A DNA stretch of 64,000 bases from positions 31,537,047 through 31,601,046 of the forward strand of contig NC_090182.1 of assembly GCF_024679245.1 (NCBI RefSeq), in the 5' to 3' direction. This stretch comes from Pseudorasbora parva. Lineage: Eukaryota > Chordata > Actinopteri > Cypriniformes > Gobionidae. The notes under the pieces are model-generated. The model was given only the letters and a program-made list of their open reading frames with translations, did no database searches and had not been told where the DNA came from. Positions 1 to 10,390 of this stretch are shown one piece after another (within the stretch, counting starts at the first letter, position 1; each line of letters begins with the position of its first letter). Position numbers and translations under genes: made by a program.

Positions 1-380
1 TCTGTTTGTCTATTTTTAAAAAAGCATTATATTCATCAAATAATCCTGGAAAGATGTATCACAGTTTCTGAAAAAAACTGTTTTCAACACTAATAATAAT
101 AATTGTTTCTTGAGCAGCAAATCAGCATGTCAGAATTATTTCTGAAGGATCCTGTGACACTGAAGACTGAAGTAATGATGCTGAAAATTAAATTCTTTGA
201 TCACAGGAATAAATTACATTTTAAAATATAATTAAATAGAAAACTGTTATATTTTAAATTGTAATACCATTTCAAAAATAATACTGTATTTTTGATCAAA
301 TAAATGTGAGATGAAAGTGTATTCAAACATATTTAAAAAAAAAAATCTCACATACCCGAAACTTTTGAACAGTAAATGTA
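1..380 (-). mobile_element. Copy of an abundant cyprinid MITE (CAAAAGTTT-ended)
   Basis: Reverse-oriented copy of a short non-coding element that recurs in this window near 6.73-7.33, 17.2, 18.9-19.05, 24.26-25.29, 48.23-48.69 and 61.1-62.08 kb. Shared blocks include a TCAGCATCATTACTTCAGTC-like segment, a 'catgatccttcagaaat' segment, and a terminus reading ACTTTTGAACAGTA here. It has no coding potential. Its left end lies outside the window. Family membership is by recognition of shared blocks. Confidence 0.6.
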
Positions 381-855
381 GTGTACAAAGAAACCCAAAC
401 TTGCACTATTCGTGGTTCCTTGCTAGCGGTGGCATTTCCTTCATCTTATTTTGGAATAGCTGTCCTTAATACAGCACACATGGGTAAAAAATAATATTAA
501 TTGACTGTAAATATAGCAAACATCCACCCATTTTTCTCAAGCCCTACACAAAATAGCAGTAGTTGCACATTTTTTGAGTGACATCGCACAACCACATTGC
601 AACATTAAATATTACGGCACTTTTTTTTTCAGATTGACGTGCAGGCTCCCATGTGTTCGTTTTAGCTTGCAACCGCACGTACATTTGTGCAGTTAAGACA
701 GGGACTATTTTGCAAAAGGAATCAACAAAAGGTCAACCACAATTTCTAACTTTACAGTGCATAAGACAATTGATTTCTTACTCAGCAGATGGCACAGAAA
801 CCCTCCATCTGTGTATTATCAGTTTAACTATTACTATTATTGCTTTTATTTTAGG

Positions 856-1121
856 TTAAAGGGTTAGTTCACCCAAAAGAGAAAATTTAGTAATCACTTA
901 CTCCGAACCTGTATGAGTTTCTTTGTTCTTGTTCTTCTGACTTCAATAGTGGGGGGTGGGGGGATACTATGAAAGTCAATGACTACCATCAACTGTTTGA
1001 TTACCATTTTTATACAGTATATATTTTCTTTTGTGTTCACAGAAGAGAGAAACACATACAGTTTTGGAACAACTTGTAGGCGAGTACATAATTTTCATTT
1101 TTGGGTGAACTGTCCCTTTAA
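856..1121. mobile_element. Complete short foldback MITE
   Basis: Begins TTAAAGGGTTAGTTCACCC and ends GGGTGAACTGTCCCTTTAA, near-perfect terminal inverted repeats around 266 bp of non-coding DNA. A second, truncated member begins at 58539 inside tgfbi intron 11. The ends resemble those of the larger foldback family at 2.3, 12.4, 20.6 and 50.0 kb. Confidence 0.75.
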
Positions 1122-1374
1122 GGATTTGAACAATCCACTAAGCCTGAATATTAAACTCAAACTGCACAGTTTGTGCGACAAACACAAATGATACCTCAAA
1201 CCATTCCTTGTTCAGGAAAGGTATGCCGTTTAAATTCCCGGGTACAGAGCAACCAGTCTGCAAGACAGATTTTAGGCTTTGAATAGTCAGGAGCAATCGC
1301 AGTATAATTTTTTTTTTAACTTAGGCCAATAAGTAAGCATCCCATAGCCTACAGCGTTATAAGAAAACACTGTC

Positions 1375-1815
1375 ATGGACACAGATGAACGACGCACTAA
1401 ACGGGGTAGTGTTTGTCTAATGACCGCATTCCCTCCTTGCTGTGACCTGAGGATTCCGGGGGAAGGGTCGCTCTCAGATAAGAATGAGATGGTCTCGGGC
1501 AGGCCTGTTCTCGTAGATGAAGATCTAGAGATAGCAAGGTAAGCAGCAGGACACCAGAACCATCTCATTCCAGCATTACTGTACCTGCATCTTCAAATCA
1601 TCCTCCACATCTTGACTGAAACACAGAGCAAGATGGCCACCATCTCAAACAACAATCAACATGTATTTTGCTGGGAAAACTGTGCCCTGCTCTGCTCTGT
1701 CCGCCCCGCCCTAACTATATTTATCTTAATGGCCGATCTGGGTTTTCTCCGAACTACTGAATACACAGGATACAGCTGTCCCTCAAACAAACCCTCCTCC
1801 TCTCTCCCATGCTAG
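1375..1815 (-). other. Exon-like, GC-richer block with splice-like signals (unassigned)
   Basis: This block is richer in GC and less repetitive than its surroundings. On the minus strand it shows three acceptor-like polypyrimidine-AG sites: after 1812 (cattctctttttcctctag), after 1616 (tctgtgtttcag) and after 1525 (cttgctatctctag). A donor-like CAG|gtacag bounds a 31-bp segment 1585-1615. Open frames follow the first and third sites. The plus strand also has an open frame from an ATG at 1376 ending at AAG|gtaagc near 1537. I do not recognise a product on either strand. It could be exons of a minus-strand gene starting near 8.5 kb, a promoter region, or chance. Confidence 0.25.
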
Positions 1816-2042
1816 AGGAAAAAGAGAATGTGAAAAGAGGGACTGGAGATCATCGCAGCCATCTGGAACCATATGGGGTCAATATGATCTCATGAGTATC
1901 GTACGCAACACACGTGGTAAAATCAAACTTTATGTAAATGTAAATTTGCATAAACGCACAAACGTACAATTTTGATATATTTATTGACAAACTAAAACAT
2001 CAATTATATATTTATAAACAACTTTGCAGATGTACAAACAGT

Positions 2043-2300
2043 AACACTTTAGTTTAGGGTCCAATTCTCACTACTATATTACAAAAAATATATATTTTTC
2101 TTTATTAGTACTTATAAAGCACATATTAATGTATTATTCTGCATGATAATATTCTACACCTCTTAATCCTACTTAATACCTAAACTTAACTACTTTACTA
2201 GCTATGAATAAGCAGTAATACGATTTATTTGTTAGAGTTTATTGAGGCAAAAGTCGTAGTTAATAGATTTTTAATATTGAGAACGAATACTTATTTAATC
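2043..2300. mobile_element. Non-coding MITE fragment ('ttataaagcacatattaatg' family)
   Basis: AT-rich non-coding segment sharing long blocks with 13490-13745 in reverse orientation: acttataaagcacatattaa, a 'tacctaaactta' block, and 'gtttattgaggcaaaagtc'. Two diverged copies in opposite orientation indicate a dispersed repeat. No open frame. Confidence 0.55.
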
Positions 2301-2934
2301 TAATTCATCGAATTAAAGGGATAGTTTACCATTCTGTCAAAAATGACTAACCCTCATGTCGTTCCAAACCCATAAGATTTTTGTCCATCTTCAGAATATA
2401 AATTAAGATCTTTTTAATGAAATCCATCCCTCCAGTGATAGCTATGCAACTAGGACTTGACGCTTTAAAAAGTTCATAAAGACATTGTTAAACTCTTGAG
2501 TCTATGGGTTTAAGTCATTCATTCATAAAGTCCCAGCCCCATAGGCAAGGCTATGCAGTCACTGGAAACAGAAAAGATTGGTTCATCTCTTGAGTCTTCA
2601 GTCCGAGTCTCGTTCTATTGTCACGTGACGTGACAGCCATGTTAGATACAGAAATTAGTTAATTCACAACCTTCCTCACAAACAAGTGAGCAGGCCAGGT
2701 GGATAACCCAGTCTGCAATTGGTTCTCGCAAAAGTGTAACAGAAGCCGTAGAAATAAATGTACAAGTTTTCAGAGTTGCATGCAGGGCGAAATCAAATCA
2801 CCGGCAGATCAGGCTGGGTTTACCCAGTCTAGGAATTGAGCAGTTTAGTTCAAATTTTCTGTAGAGGCTTTTATTTGCAAATAAACATTGATCTTGCTTC
2901 AAACACTATTTGTCGTGCAAGAACAAAACTGGTT

Positions 2935-3545
2935 CTTGCTGAAGATCAAACGTGCTGCATAACACGAGAATGAAGCTTATTGGTTCTTGCAGAACCTTAA
3001 ATGTGCTGCGCAACATATGAGAATGAACCTCAATAGTTCTTGCAAAAGCTCAAACGTGCTGCGTAACACAAGAATGAACTTCATTGGTTCTTGCAGAACC
3101 TTAAATGTGCTGCGTGACATGAGAATGAACCTCATTGGTTCTTGCTGAAGCTCAGATAAGCTGCATAACATACAAGAAGTAACCTTGCTGAAGCTCAAAC
3201 GTGCTGCGTAACGAAAATGAACCTCATTGGTTTTTGCAGAACCTTAATGTGTTGCGCAACACATAAGAATGAACTTCATTGGTTCTTGCAGAAGCTCAAA
3301 CGTGCTGCGTAACACAAGAATGAACTTCATTGGTTCTTGCAGAAGCTCAAATGTGCTGCGTAACACAAGAATGAACTTCATTGGTTCTTGCAGAAGCTCA
3401 AACGGGCTGCGTAACACAAGAATGAACCTCATTGGTTCTTGTTGAAGCTCAGATATGCTGCATAACACACGAGAAGGAACCTTGCAGAATCTCAAACGTG
3501 CAGCGTAACACGAGAATGAACCTATTCTTGCAGAAGCTGATGATA
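2935..3545. repeat. 51-bp tandem satellite array, about 12 units
   Basis: Units contain 'atgaacttcattggttcttg' followed by 'cagaagctcaaacgtgctgc' and 'gtaacacaagaa'. Exact phase markers at 3268, 3319, 3370 and 3421 give a 51-bp period. Because 51 is divisible by three, the minus strand reads as an open 17-residue repeat, which explains a 103-residue open frame there; I do not take it as a gene. Related units occur at 51725-51985 (opposite orientation) and one at about 21195-21255. Confidence 0.85.
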
Positions 3546-3964
3546 ATGATACCAATATAATGAGTTGTTCTGCAGCTAACAGACTCCGATCCTGAGGTCA
3601 CTACTGTGCAGACTCGGTCCCAAATCAGAGCGAAATGTCAGCCCTATATTCTGACAGTTTCCCTTTTCTCAGATAGAAGATATTGAAGGGGCGTCGTCCA
3701 TCTTCTTTACAGTCTATGGGCAGAACACCTAAAACATTGAAAGAACTTTCAAGGAATGCTGACCTTGACATGCTCCTCTGATTTTTTTAAACCACTAGAA
3801 AACAAATTAAATTTGAACCATTTCAATAGACATCAAAATGCTAGACACCAAAGCAGCTAACAGAATAAGCTCTTTCGCAGGGACAGCAACAAACACATTG
3901 ATCTGATGCAATAAAAGGGCCACTCATTTCAATGAGACAGCTGGTTGTGTGATAGTGATAGTGT

Positions 3965-5027
3965 GTTAGTTTTCATTGTTATGCTGACGATACTCAGCTC
4001 TATATTTCCTCACGCCCTGACGAAACCTACCAATTCACAAGATTAACAGAATGCATAGCTGATATAAAAAATTGGATGAATAGTAATTTTCTGCAACTTA
4101 ATTCAGATAAAACTGAATTTTTAATTATTGGACAGAAAAGCTCCACAAGTAGTAACCGAGAATACTGTCTAACTGATCTAATACTGATTGTTAGGCTGCA
4201 TTAACTAGGTCAGCCGGAACCGGGAACACTTCCCATAACACCTGATGTACTCGTTACATCATAAAAAGAGTGGCATCTACGCTAATGTTAGTCTCTCTGT
4301 TTATCCCGAGGTTTATCCCGGATCTGGGCCCTGTCCGGATCGGATGGTGGACCTGCCTGGACATGACCAACGCATCCTGGAGTGTCTGCTGAGCCGTGTC
4401 AAATGGTGTCTCCTCTGAATTTGCCTCACTGGCACGACATGCTCAAACCCGTCTTCGGCGCAATAATTCCGATCTTTCATGTATTCATACTCTTGTGTAA
4501 TTGACGCCCCATCCTAAATAAATCTGTCTCTTCCGTGATACCCTGAAAATTTTGAATAATCCGATCTAATATGATTTCCGACCTGTAAGGTTGCCAGAGT
4601 AATAATCTTACACGGTGTGTTAATAGGCCAGAGGAGAACTGGCACCCCGACTGAGTCTGGTTTCTCCCAAGGTTTATTTTTCTCCATCACGCCCTGATGG
4701 AGTTTTGGTTCCTTGCCACTGTCGCCTTTGGCTTGGCTTGCTCAGTTGGGGACACTAAAAATATGATTAAAGTTATTCAACTTATTATACAAATAAAATC
4801 TATGAATTAGGTCTTATTTAATTCTATAAACTATAATACTGATCTGCCAACATTGTCGCTATATGATAAATTAAAATAAGCTGATAACATCACTGTTTTC
4901 TCCAGTACGACTGTACAGCCAAATCTAATTTTGTCGCAATATTATCCTGTTTGACACTGTGAAGCTGCTTTGACACAATCGTGATTGTAAAAGCGCTATA
5001 TAAATAAAGTTGATTGATTGATTGATA
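3965..5027 (+). mobile_element. 5'-truncated L2-type LINE (reverse-transcriptase end plus 3' tail)
   Basis: From 3977 the plus strand reads a 69-codon stretch containing the polymerase motif CYADDTQLYIS and then KNWMNSNFLQLNSDKTEFLI, the classic end of the catalytic region of L2/CR1 reverse transcriptases. A non-coding 3' region follows with 'agaggagaactggc' and 'ttccttgccactgtcgcc', ending 'gcgctatataaataaagttg' and a (TTGA)n tail at 5008-5025. The 5' two thirds of the element are missing, so this is a dead copy. Tails of the same family lie at 12888-13220 (minus) and 53585-53895 (plus). Confidence 0.85.
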
Positions 5028-5768
5028 CACATTTCCTGTACTCTTTATTACAAAATGGAGCCAGTGATGATGCATGTTTTCTTGTAATGAAGAGTGCAAG
5101 ATTTACGCTAATCTCACTGCAGAAAATTACGCACATTGCCACACTATTCGCTGGCAACTGTTCTTTTTTGCAAGCATTTTACCAATCTTACATTTTAACA
5201 GGATACCAACTGGACACAGACACTTTATAAATACTTAGAGTGTCCTTTCTGTGATAATCCATATATTTTATTTTATTTTTTTGCCAACTAATGACATAAT
5301 TTCAGGGTGAACTAACCGTTTAAGATCTCTTAAGCTGGTATTTCTGCAACCTAGATTTTTTATGTAAACAAGTTGGCAGGTCTCCTTAAAATCAAGAAAC
5401 TCAAGCAAAACATGAGTTGAATATAGAATTTGCTAGTTATGCTGTTCATGCATGTCTTCCTATTTTTATTTATGCATAAGTCATAATTCTTACTAATGCC
5501 AACGGTGATGGCAGCGCATACTGTATGCTCTGTTTGGGAACAACTAAAAGCTGTGTTTCAATTCCACCCACTTGATTCATAGGAAGTTCATTTGAAAAAC
5601 AAAACCATCACAAACCATAATGGAATGGACTAGTTCCCCAGACTTTGATGGAAGGGAAAACATTTATCTGACAGAATGAGCCCTGAATGATCTTGGGTTG
5701 CTATCTAAACAACAATCTTCAAATTACTATTTTCATTTCAAAGGATGTTTCATAGAGATAAAACTTTT

Positions 5769-5772
<4 letters not shown>

Positions 5773-5801
<29 letters not shown>
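5773..5801 (+). repeat. Poly(A) tract, 29 bp
   Basis: Uninterrupted A run. The surrounding 5330-6660 interval holds no supported gene or recognisable element apart from this tract. Confidence 0.9.
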
Positions 5802-5803
<2 letters not shown>

Positions 5804-6663
5804 TCTGTACATCTAGGCAGTACATGCAACAGGAAATAGCACATCAACCAATAAATGGCACCTCAAATAAACCATTCGTCTATTGCAATTCAGTCTCATT
5901 GGAGAGCAGTGGGTAAAATTTAAAAGAGTAAACTTTTTCGTCATTATTTTGCATGATCATATTCATTTGTTGTTGTTTTTTTCATTACTGAAAAAACATG
6001 CTTCAAGACCTTGTTGATGGCACTGCTCTGTGGGTTATGATGGAGAAAAACATCTCCAAACATCTTTCCCTCTCATATCCTACTCAAACATCCCTGGGCT
6101 TCCAGACCGAACAATTAGTGGAAGCTGTAGAGTCAAAAGCAATTTGTGAAACGCAGGAATCAAGGAGGCTTTTGGGATGCAGTGTGCTGGGGGGGGTGTA
6201 TAAATAACAGTGAAGCACTATTGTGTGACACAATACGTCATTGTTCACAACTGGTGGAGGCCGCGTAGCTGAGATGACAGAACACACTTGTGTATTAATC
6301 TGCTGGACCCCTGCTCAAACACATATTGAAATCTAAGTTCCCGCCACACTGCTGCTAGATAACCTTCACTTTCACATTTTAGTCCTATCAGATAATTTAA
6401 TGTCCAACAAAAATGGCTTACTAACAGAGGGAATTGTTTAAAATACAAATATTGTAGCAGCCAATGCATCCATCCATACATAAAAACATAAGCGAAAACA
6501 TTCACTACAAACGTCCTCACTCTTTTAAAATTGTTTGTTTCATGTGACTATTTAGTTAATTTATTGTATTTCTTTCAAATCCAGTGGCTTCATTGAAGTA
6601 TATTTGACATATCTGTGCCATATTTCGATAGAAAGATGGATGTTGTAATTATTAAATGTATTA

Positions 6664-6757
6664 GTTATATTATATTATATTATATTATATTATATTATAT
6701 TATATTATATTATATTATATTATATTATACATCCTGAAAAATATATGACAGTTTTTA

Positions 6758-6848
<91 letters not shown>
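6664..6848. repeat. (ATATT)n then (TA)n microsatellites
   Basis: About 65 bp of ATATT pentanucleotide repeats ends at 6728. It is followed at 6766-6848 by about 80 bp of pure TA. The two flank the start of a MITE copy. A second ATATT array lies at 7335-7399 at the other end of the same MITE. Confidence 0.95.
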
Positions 6849-6851
<3 letters not shown>

Positions 6852-7334
6852 ACATATATATATTTATTAAGCAGTACAAATGTTTTCAGCATTCATAAAA
6901 CACTGTAAAAAAAAAAAAATCCACAGAATTTAGGAATTCCTTAGGAATTCACAGAAATTCAATTTGGCCAAATGAACAATTTAGATGTGATCAGTTACTA
7001 ATTGAAAATGTTCAATTGGAGACGTGGATTTTGTTTTGTTTTTATTGTGTGTTTTTTTTTAATAAATATGTAATAAGAAATATTTCTTGTGCATCAAATC
7101 AGCATATTAGAATAATTTCAGAAGGATCATGTGACTAAAGAGAGTAAAGATTCTGAAAATTCAACTTTGCCATAACAGGAATAAATTACATTCTAAAATA
7201 TATTTAAATAGAGAACTGTTATTTAAAATGGTATATTTCACAATATTACTGTTTTTACTGTATTTTGGATAAGTAAACATAAGAAACTTTCAAAACCATA
7301 AAAAAATCTTACCAACCTAAAACTTTTAAATGGT
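6730..7334 (-). mobile_element. MITE copy (CAAAAGTTT-ended family) containing a (TA)n expansion
   Basis: Shares 'atcagcatattagaataatt', 'aggaataaattaca' and a terminal 'aaaacttttaaatg' with the copy at 1-380. Pentanucleotide (ATATT)n arrays directly abut both ends, at 6664-6728 and 7335-7399. No coding content. Confidence 0.6.
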
Positions 7335-7399
7335 CTATATTATATTATATTATATTATATTATATTATATTATATTATATTATATTATATTATATTATA
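7335..7399. repeat. (ATATT)n microsatellite
   Basis: About 13 units of the pentanucleotide also seen at 6664-6728. The 7400-8370 stretch that follows holds no gene that I recognise. Confidence 0.95.
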
Positions 7400-8372
7400 A
7401 GTAATTCTGTTAGTATAACCCCATAAAACAAAGATAAACAAAATGTCTGCAATATTTCAAGAACAATCGTACAGAATAAAAACACTGGATTAGATATAAA
7501 CTACACTCAAAATTAAAAATCAGATCTTTGCACTGGGCATTCTGAGGCTCACATCTCTGCTGTATCTGAAGATATTTCCCATCCTCCAAGTGCACAGAGG
7601 GAATACAGGTCAGATTATGCAACAAGAGATTTATCACAATTAATACACTCGTCCATGTTGTGAGAACTTAATCTGCATTTGGGAATCTGCTCAGTTAGGC
7701 ATATGGCACATACAGGGGTACAAGAACAAATTTAAAAAGTACTTTAAAAGTAATGATTTCTCCCAAAAAGTGGGGGATGAATGTAGGATTTCCAAATCAT
7801 CCACTTGTTGGATGAACATGTTTTCTGCAGAGGCCTTCAAATGCCGTGTTATTCTTGCAAATTCCATGCAGACTCCCACAGTTGTTGTGTCTGTAAGGAA
7901 CTGGCAAATTAGATCTGGGTGTTTCTAATTCAGTTTAAACTAAACTGTGACATTCAGCGAGCGTAAAGCCTCTGAGTATCGGATTCCTCAGTGAGCAACA
8001 CCCTACAGTACAGAGCCAATATTGCGTTACACTGCATTAGCCTACATGAGGATCCAATGTACCATGAGAATCAGCGGCATTCCATCTCAACAGTCAACAC
8101 TCTGCTGTGTAGCTAATAGTTAAACTCACGACCTTAACTAAAAAGTAACCTTTACTTGACAGGACGTCCTTCTTTACAGGGACTGAGAGCATTTCAGACC
8201 ACAAAGGCTTCGATATCTGCACTATGAACAACGAGTTGAAAAACGCTCAATAAATGTTAGAAGATCTTACTGTACAGCCTTTACACACTGCACAGCCTTC
8301 AGATGTGAATCAAAGTGCCCGCTATCTGACAGCTAGTTAGATGTTGTCAAAGGATTTTAAATGACATCTTAC

Positions 8373-8540
8373 CTTAATTAATGCGCGTTACATATCCCCG
8401 CGATATCACCTTGAGCTGATGCGGAGCGTTTTAAACTCCAATAATGTGAGATGTGCTGGAGAAAGTTTGAGTGGTGCGCTGCAGAGAGTTGTGTTTGTTA
8501 TGCCGGAGATTCAGTGCACAGGCACAGCGCTGCTGCTGAG
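8373..8540 (-). promoter_or_regulatory. Candidate 5' exon and promoter of an unseen minus-strand gene
   Basis: The segment is richer in CpG than its surroundings. Read on the minus strand it ends in a consensus donor, AATTAAG|gtaagatg, at 8373/8372. Upstream on that strand are a 'ccctttaagagctc' TATA-like stretch near 8560 and 'gttatatcgg' near 8590. There is no long open frame, so it would be a 5' untranslated exon. The partner coding exons are not identified; the exon-like block at 1.4-1.8 kb is the only candidate in the window. Confidence 0.35.
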
Positions 8541-8958
8541 AACTAACTGAGCTCTTAAAGGGCCAACGACCTGTATCCTGTGCCGATATAACTGATCTTC
8601 AGATAGCGCTTTGGTCAGGCCACAAAAACCTAATTAAGCCAATCATAGTTTTAGGGGAAAAAAACACACGATTAACCAAGTAAAGATTGGCGATTATTTT
8701 TCTTCAAAATTAGTCGTAGGCCTATGTGTAAGTGTGAACATGTTTTCCAATTTCCCCTTAGGAATTTCCTGTGGGTTTTAGAATGGCGGTTTGTGATTTA
8801 CGAGTAAAATAAGGTTTGGGTTTTTTTCACGTGTTGTTCTGCAATATAAACTATCCACAGGAATTAATTAAACATAGTCTATTGTTAAAGAACATTAACC
8901 AGTTGCTAAATAAAGACATGGGGCTACCACATTATCAATAAATTGTAAATTGCTGTCC

Positions 8959-9646
8959 TTAAAGGTGCACTATGAAGCTTTCGTCCACTGGACGGCGCCT
9001 ATTCAAAACAAATCGTAGTTTGATGATGCAAAGTGTGAGCGCAGCATCTTGGGAGATGGGGTCTTCTCATCACAGCCGGCGGAAAATAGGACTCGGGCAG
9101 AAATCACGTTCATGCATGCGGTTATTAACGTTACCGTAGTGTAAGGCAGAGCAGGACCGAGTGTTATGGACCTGAGCACAGCTGCTGGAGCGATTGTTAA
9201 ACAAATACCCGCCTCGTGAATACCAGGACTTTTATTATGACGGGACGGGACACATTCGCCGGGCGCCTGCACAGATCCGCTCTTCCGGTTATGATTTCCA
9301 GGTAATGTAGCTCTGTTTATCATATTAGATACATTTAAGTGTGTTCAAAACGATGTTATGACTTTACTCCGTGCGTTCACTTGTTCACACTGCTAAGAGT
9401 AAAGCACTCCTGCGAAATAAAAGCCGAAACCGAGGGTAACGCAGATATGACGCAATTGACAGGCGACTCCCTCAAATGCAATGCTGAAACGTCCCTGTCC
9501 TTAGTTAAAATAGCAATTTTCTCACAATTTACAAATAGTTGGAAACTTCTGGGATATTGTAGGTACTCAACTGAACAAAATATATAACACCGGCCTAGTG
9601 GTTTTTGGATATTTTACTGCAAAATTACTACATAGTTCACCTTTAA
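8959..9646. mobile_element. Non-autonomous DNA transposon, about 690 bp
   Basis: Ends are TTAAAGGTGCACTATG and, inverted, TTAAAGGTGAACTATG. The interior is GC-richer than its flanks and has short open frames but no transposase motif. It abuts the next element directly. Confidence 0.65.
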
Positions 9647-10390
9647 AGGATTAGTTCACTTTAATGAACTTTTGCTGATTTACTCACCCCCATGTCATCC
9701 AAGATCCAAGATGTCCATGTCTTTCTTTCTTCAATCGAGGTTTTTGATGAAAACATTCCAGGATTTTTCTCCATATAATGGACTTCAATGGGCCCCAAAT
9801 GGTTCAAGGTCCAAATGACAGTTTCAGTGCAGCTTCATGGTCTAGTGAAACGAAAAAGTTTCAGTTTTATAAGCACAATTGCCCGCCTTGTTATGTTCTT
9901 TGATGTTTGTAAAACATTTTAAATGATAAACTGACACAAAGACATTTGAATATGTCTTCCTTCCGCGCATTTGTAAACACTGACTCTGTAGTCCTACTTC
10001 TGCCTACATCAAGTGTGACCTTTCCGACGTAATTGTACGTATTATGTGATGTCATGAATGTGCATTACAGAACAGAGCAAGGCGAGCCTTTGTGCTTATA
10101 AAGCTCAAACATTTTTTTATCGTATTTTTTTAATGACCAATCGTTTCACTGATAAGACCCTTATTTATCATCTGGTATTGTTTAAAGCCCTTTGAAGCTG
10201 CACTGAAACTGTCATTTGGACCTTGAACCGTTTGATGCCCATTGAAGTCCATATGAAGAAAAATCATGGAATGTTTTCATCAAAAACCTAATTTTTTTTT
10301 GACTGAAGAAAGAAAGACATGCACTGCTTGGATGACGGGGGTGAGTAAATTATCAGCAAAAGTTTATTTAAAATGAACTAATCCTTTTAG
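9644..10390. mobile_element. Foldback transposon with roughly 220-bp inverted arms
   Basis: The left arm (aaggattagttcactttaa, then 'ccatgtcatccaag', 'gtccatgtctttctttcttc', 'ggtccaaatgacagtttcag') is mirrored by the right arm ('ctgaaactgtcatttggacc', 'gaagaaagaaagacatgc', 'ggatgac', 'aaatgaactaatccttttag'). The arms would fold into a long imperfect hairpin. No protein is encoded. From 10391 to 12396 I see no gene, only AT-rich DNA with short A tracts at 11041 and 11770. Confidence 0.8.

Larger units (their letters stand above)
2313..5323. mobile_element. Foldback transposon with nested satellite and LINE
   Basis: The left end reads TTAAAGGGATAGTTTACC and continues 'ccctcatgtcgttcc'. The right end reads GGGTGAACTAACCGTTTAA, the matching inverted repeat. 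The family recurs at 12.4-16.4, 20.6-21.4, 34.5, 50.0-50.95 and 51.0 kb. This copy is expanded to about 3 kb by an internal 51-bp satellite and a later L2 LINE. No transposase frame is visible, so it would depend on another element for movement. Assignment of both ends to one insertion is inference. Confidence 0.6.

Noticed and set aside
3244..3555. 103-codon minus-strand open frame with a 17-residue repeat
   Set aside because: It is a by-product of the 51-bp satellite period being divisible by three, and the unit is part of a transposon family.
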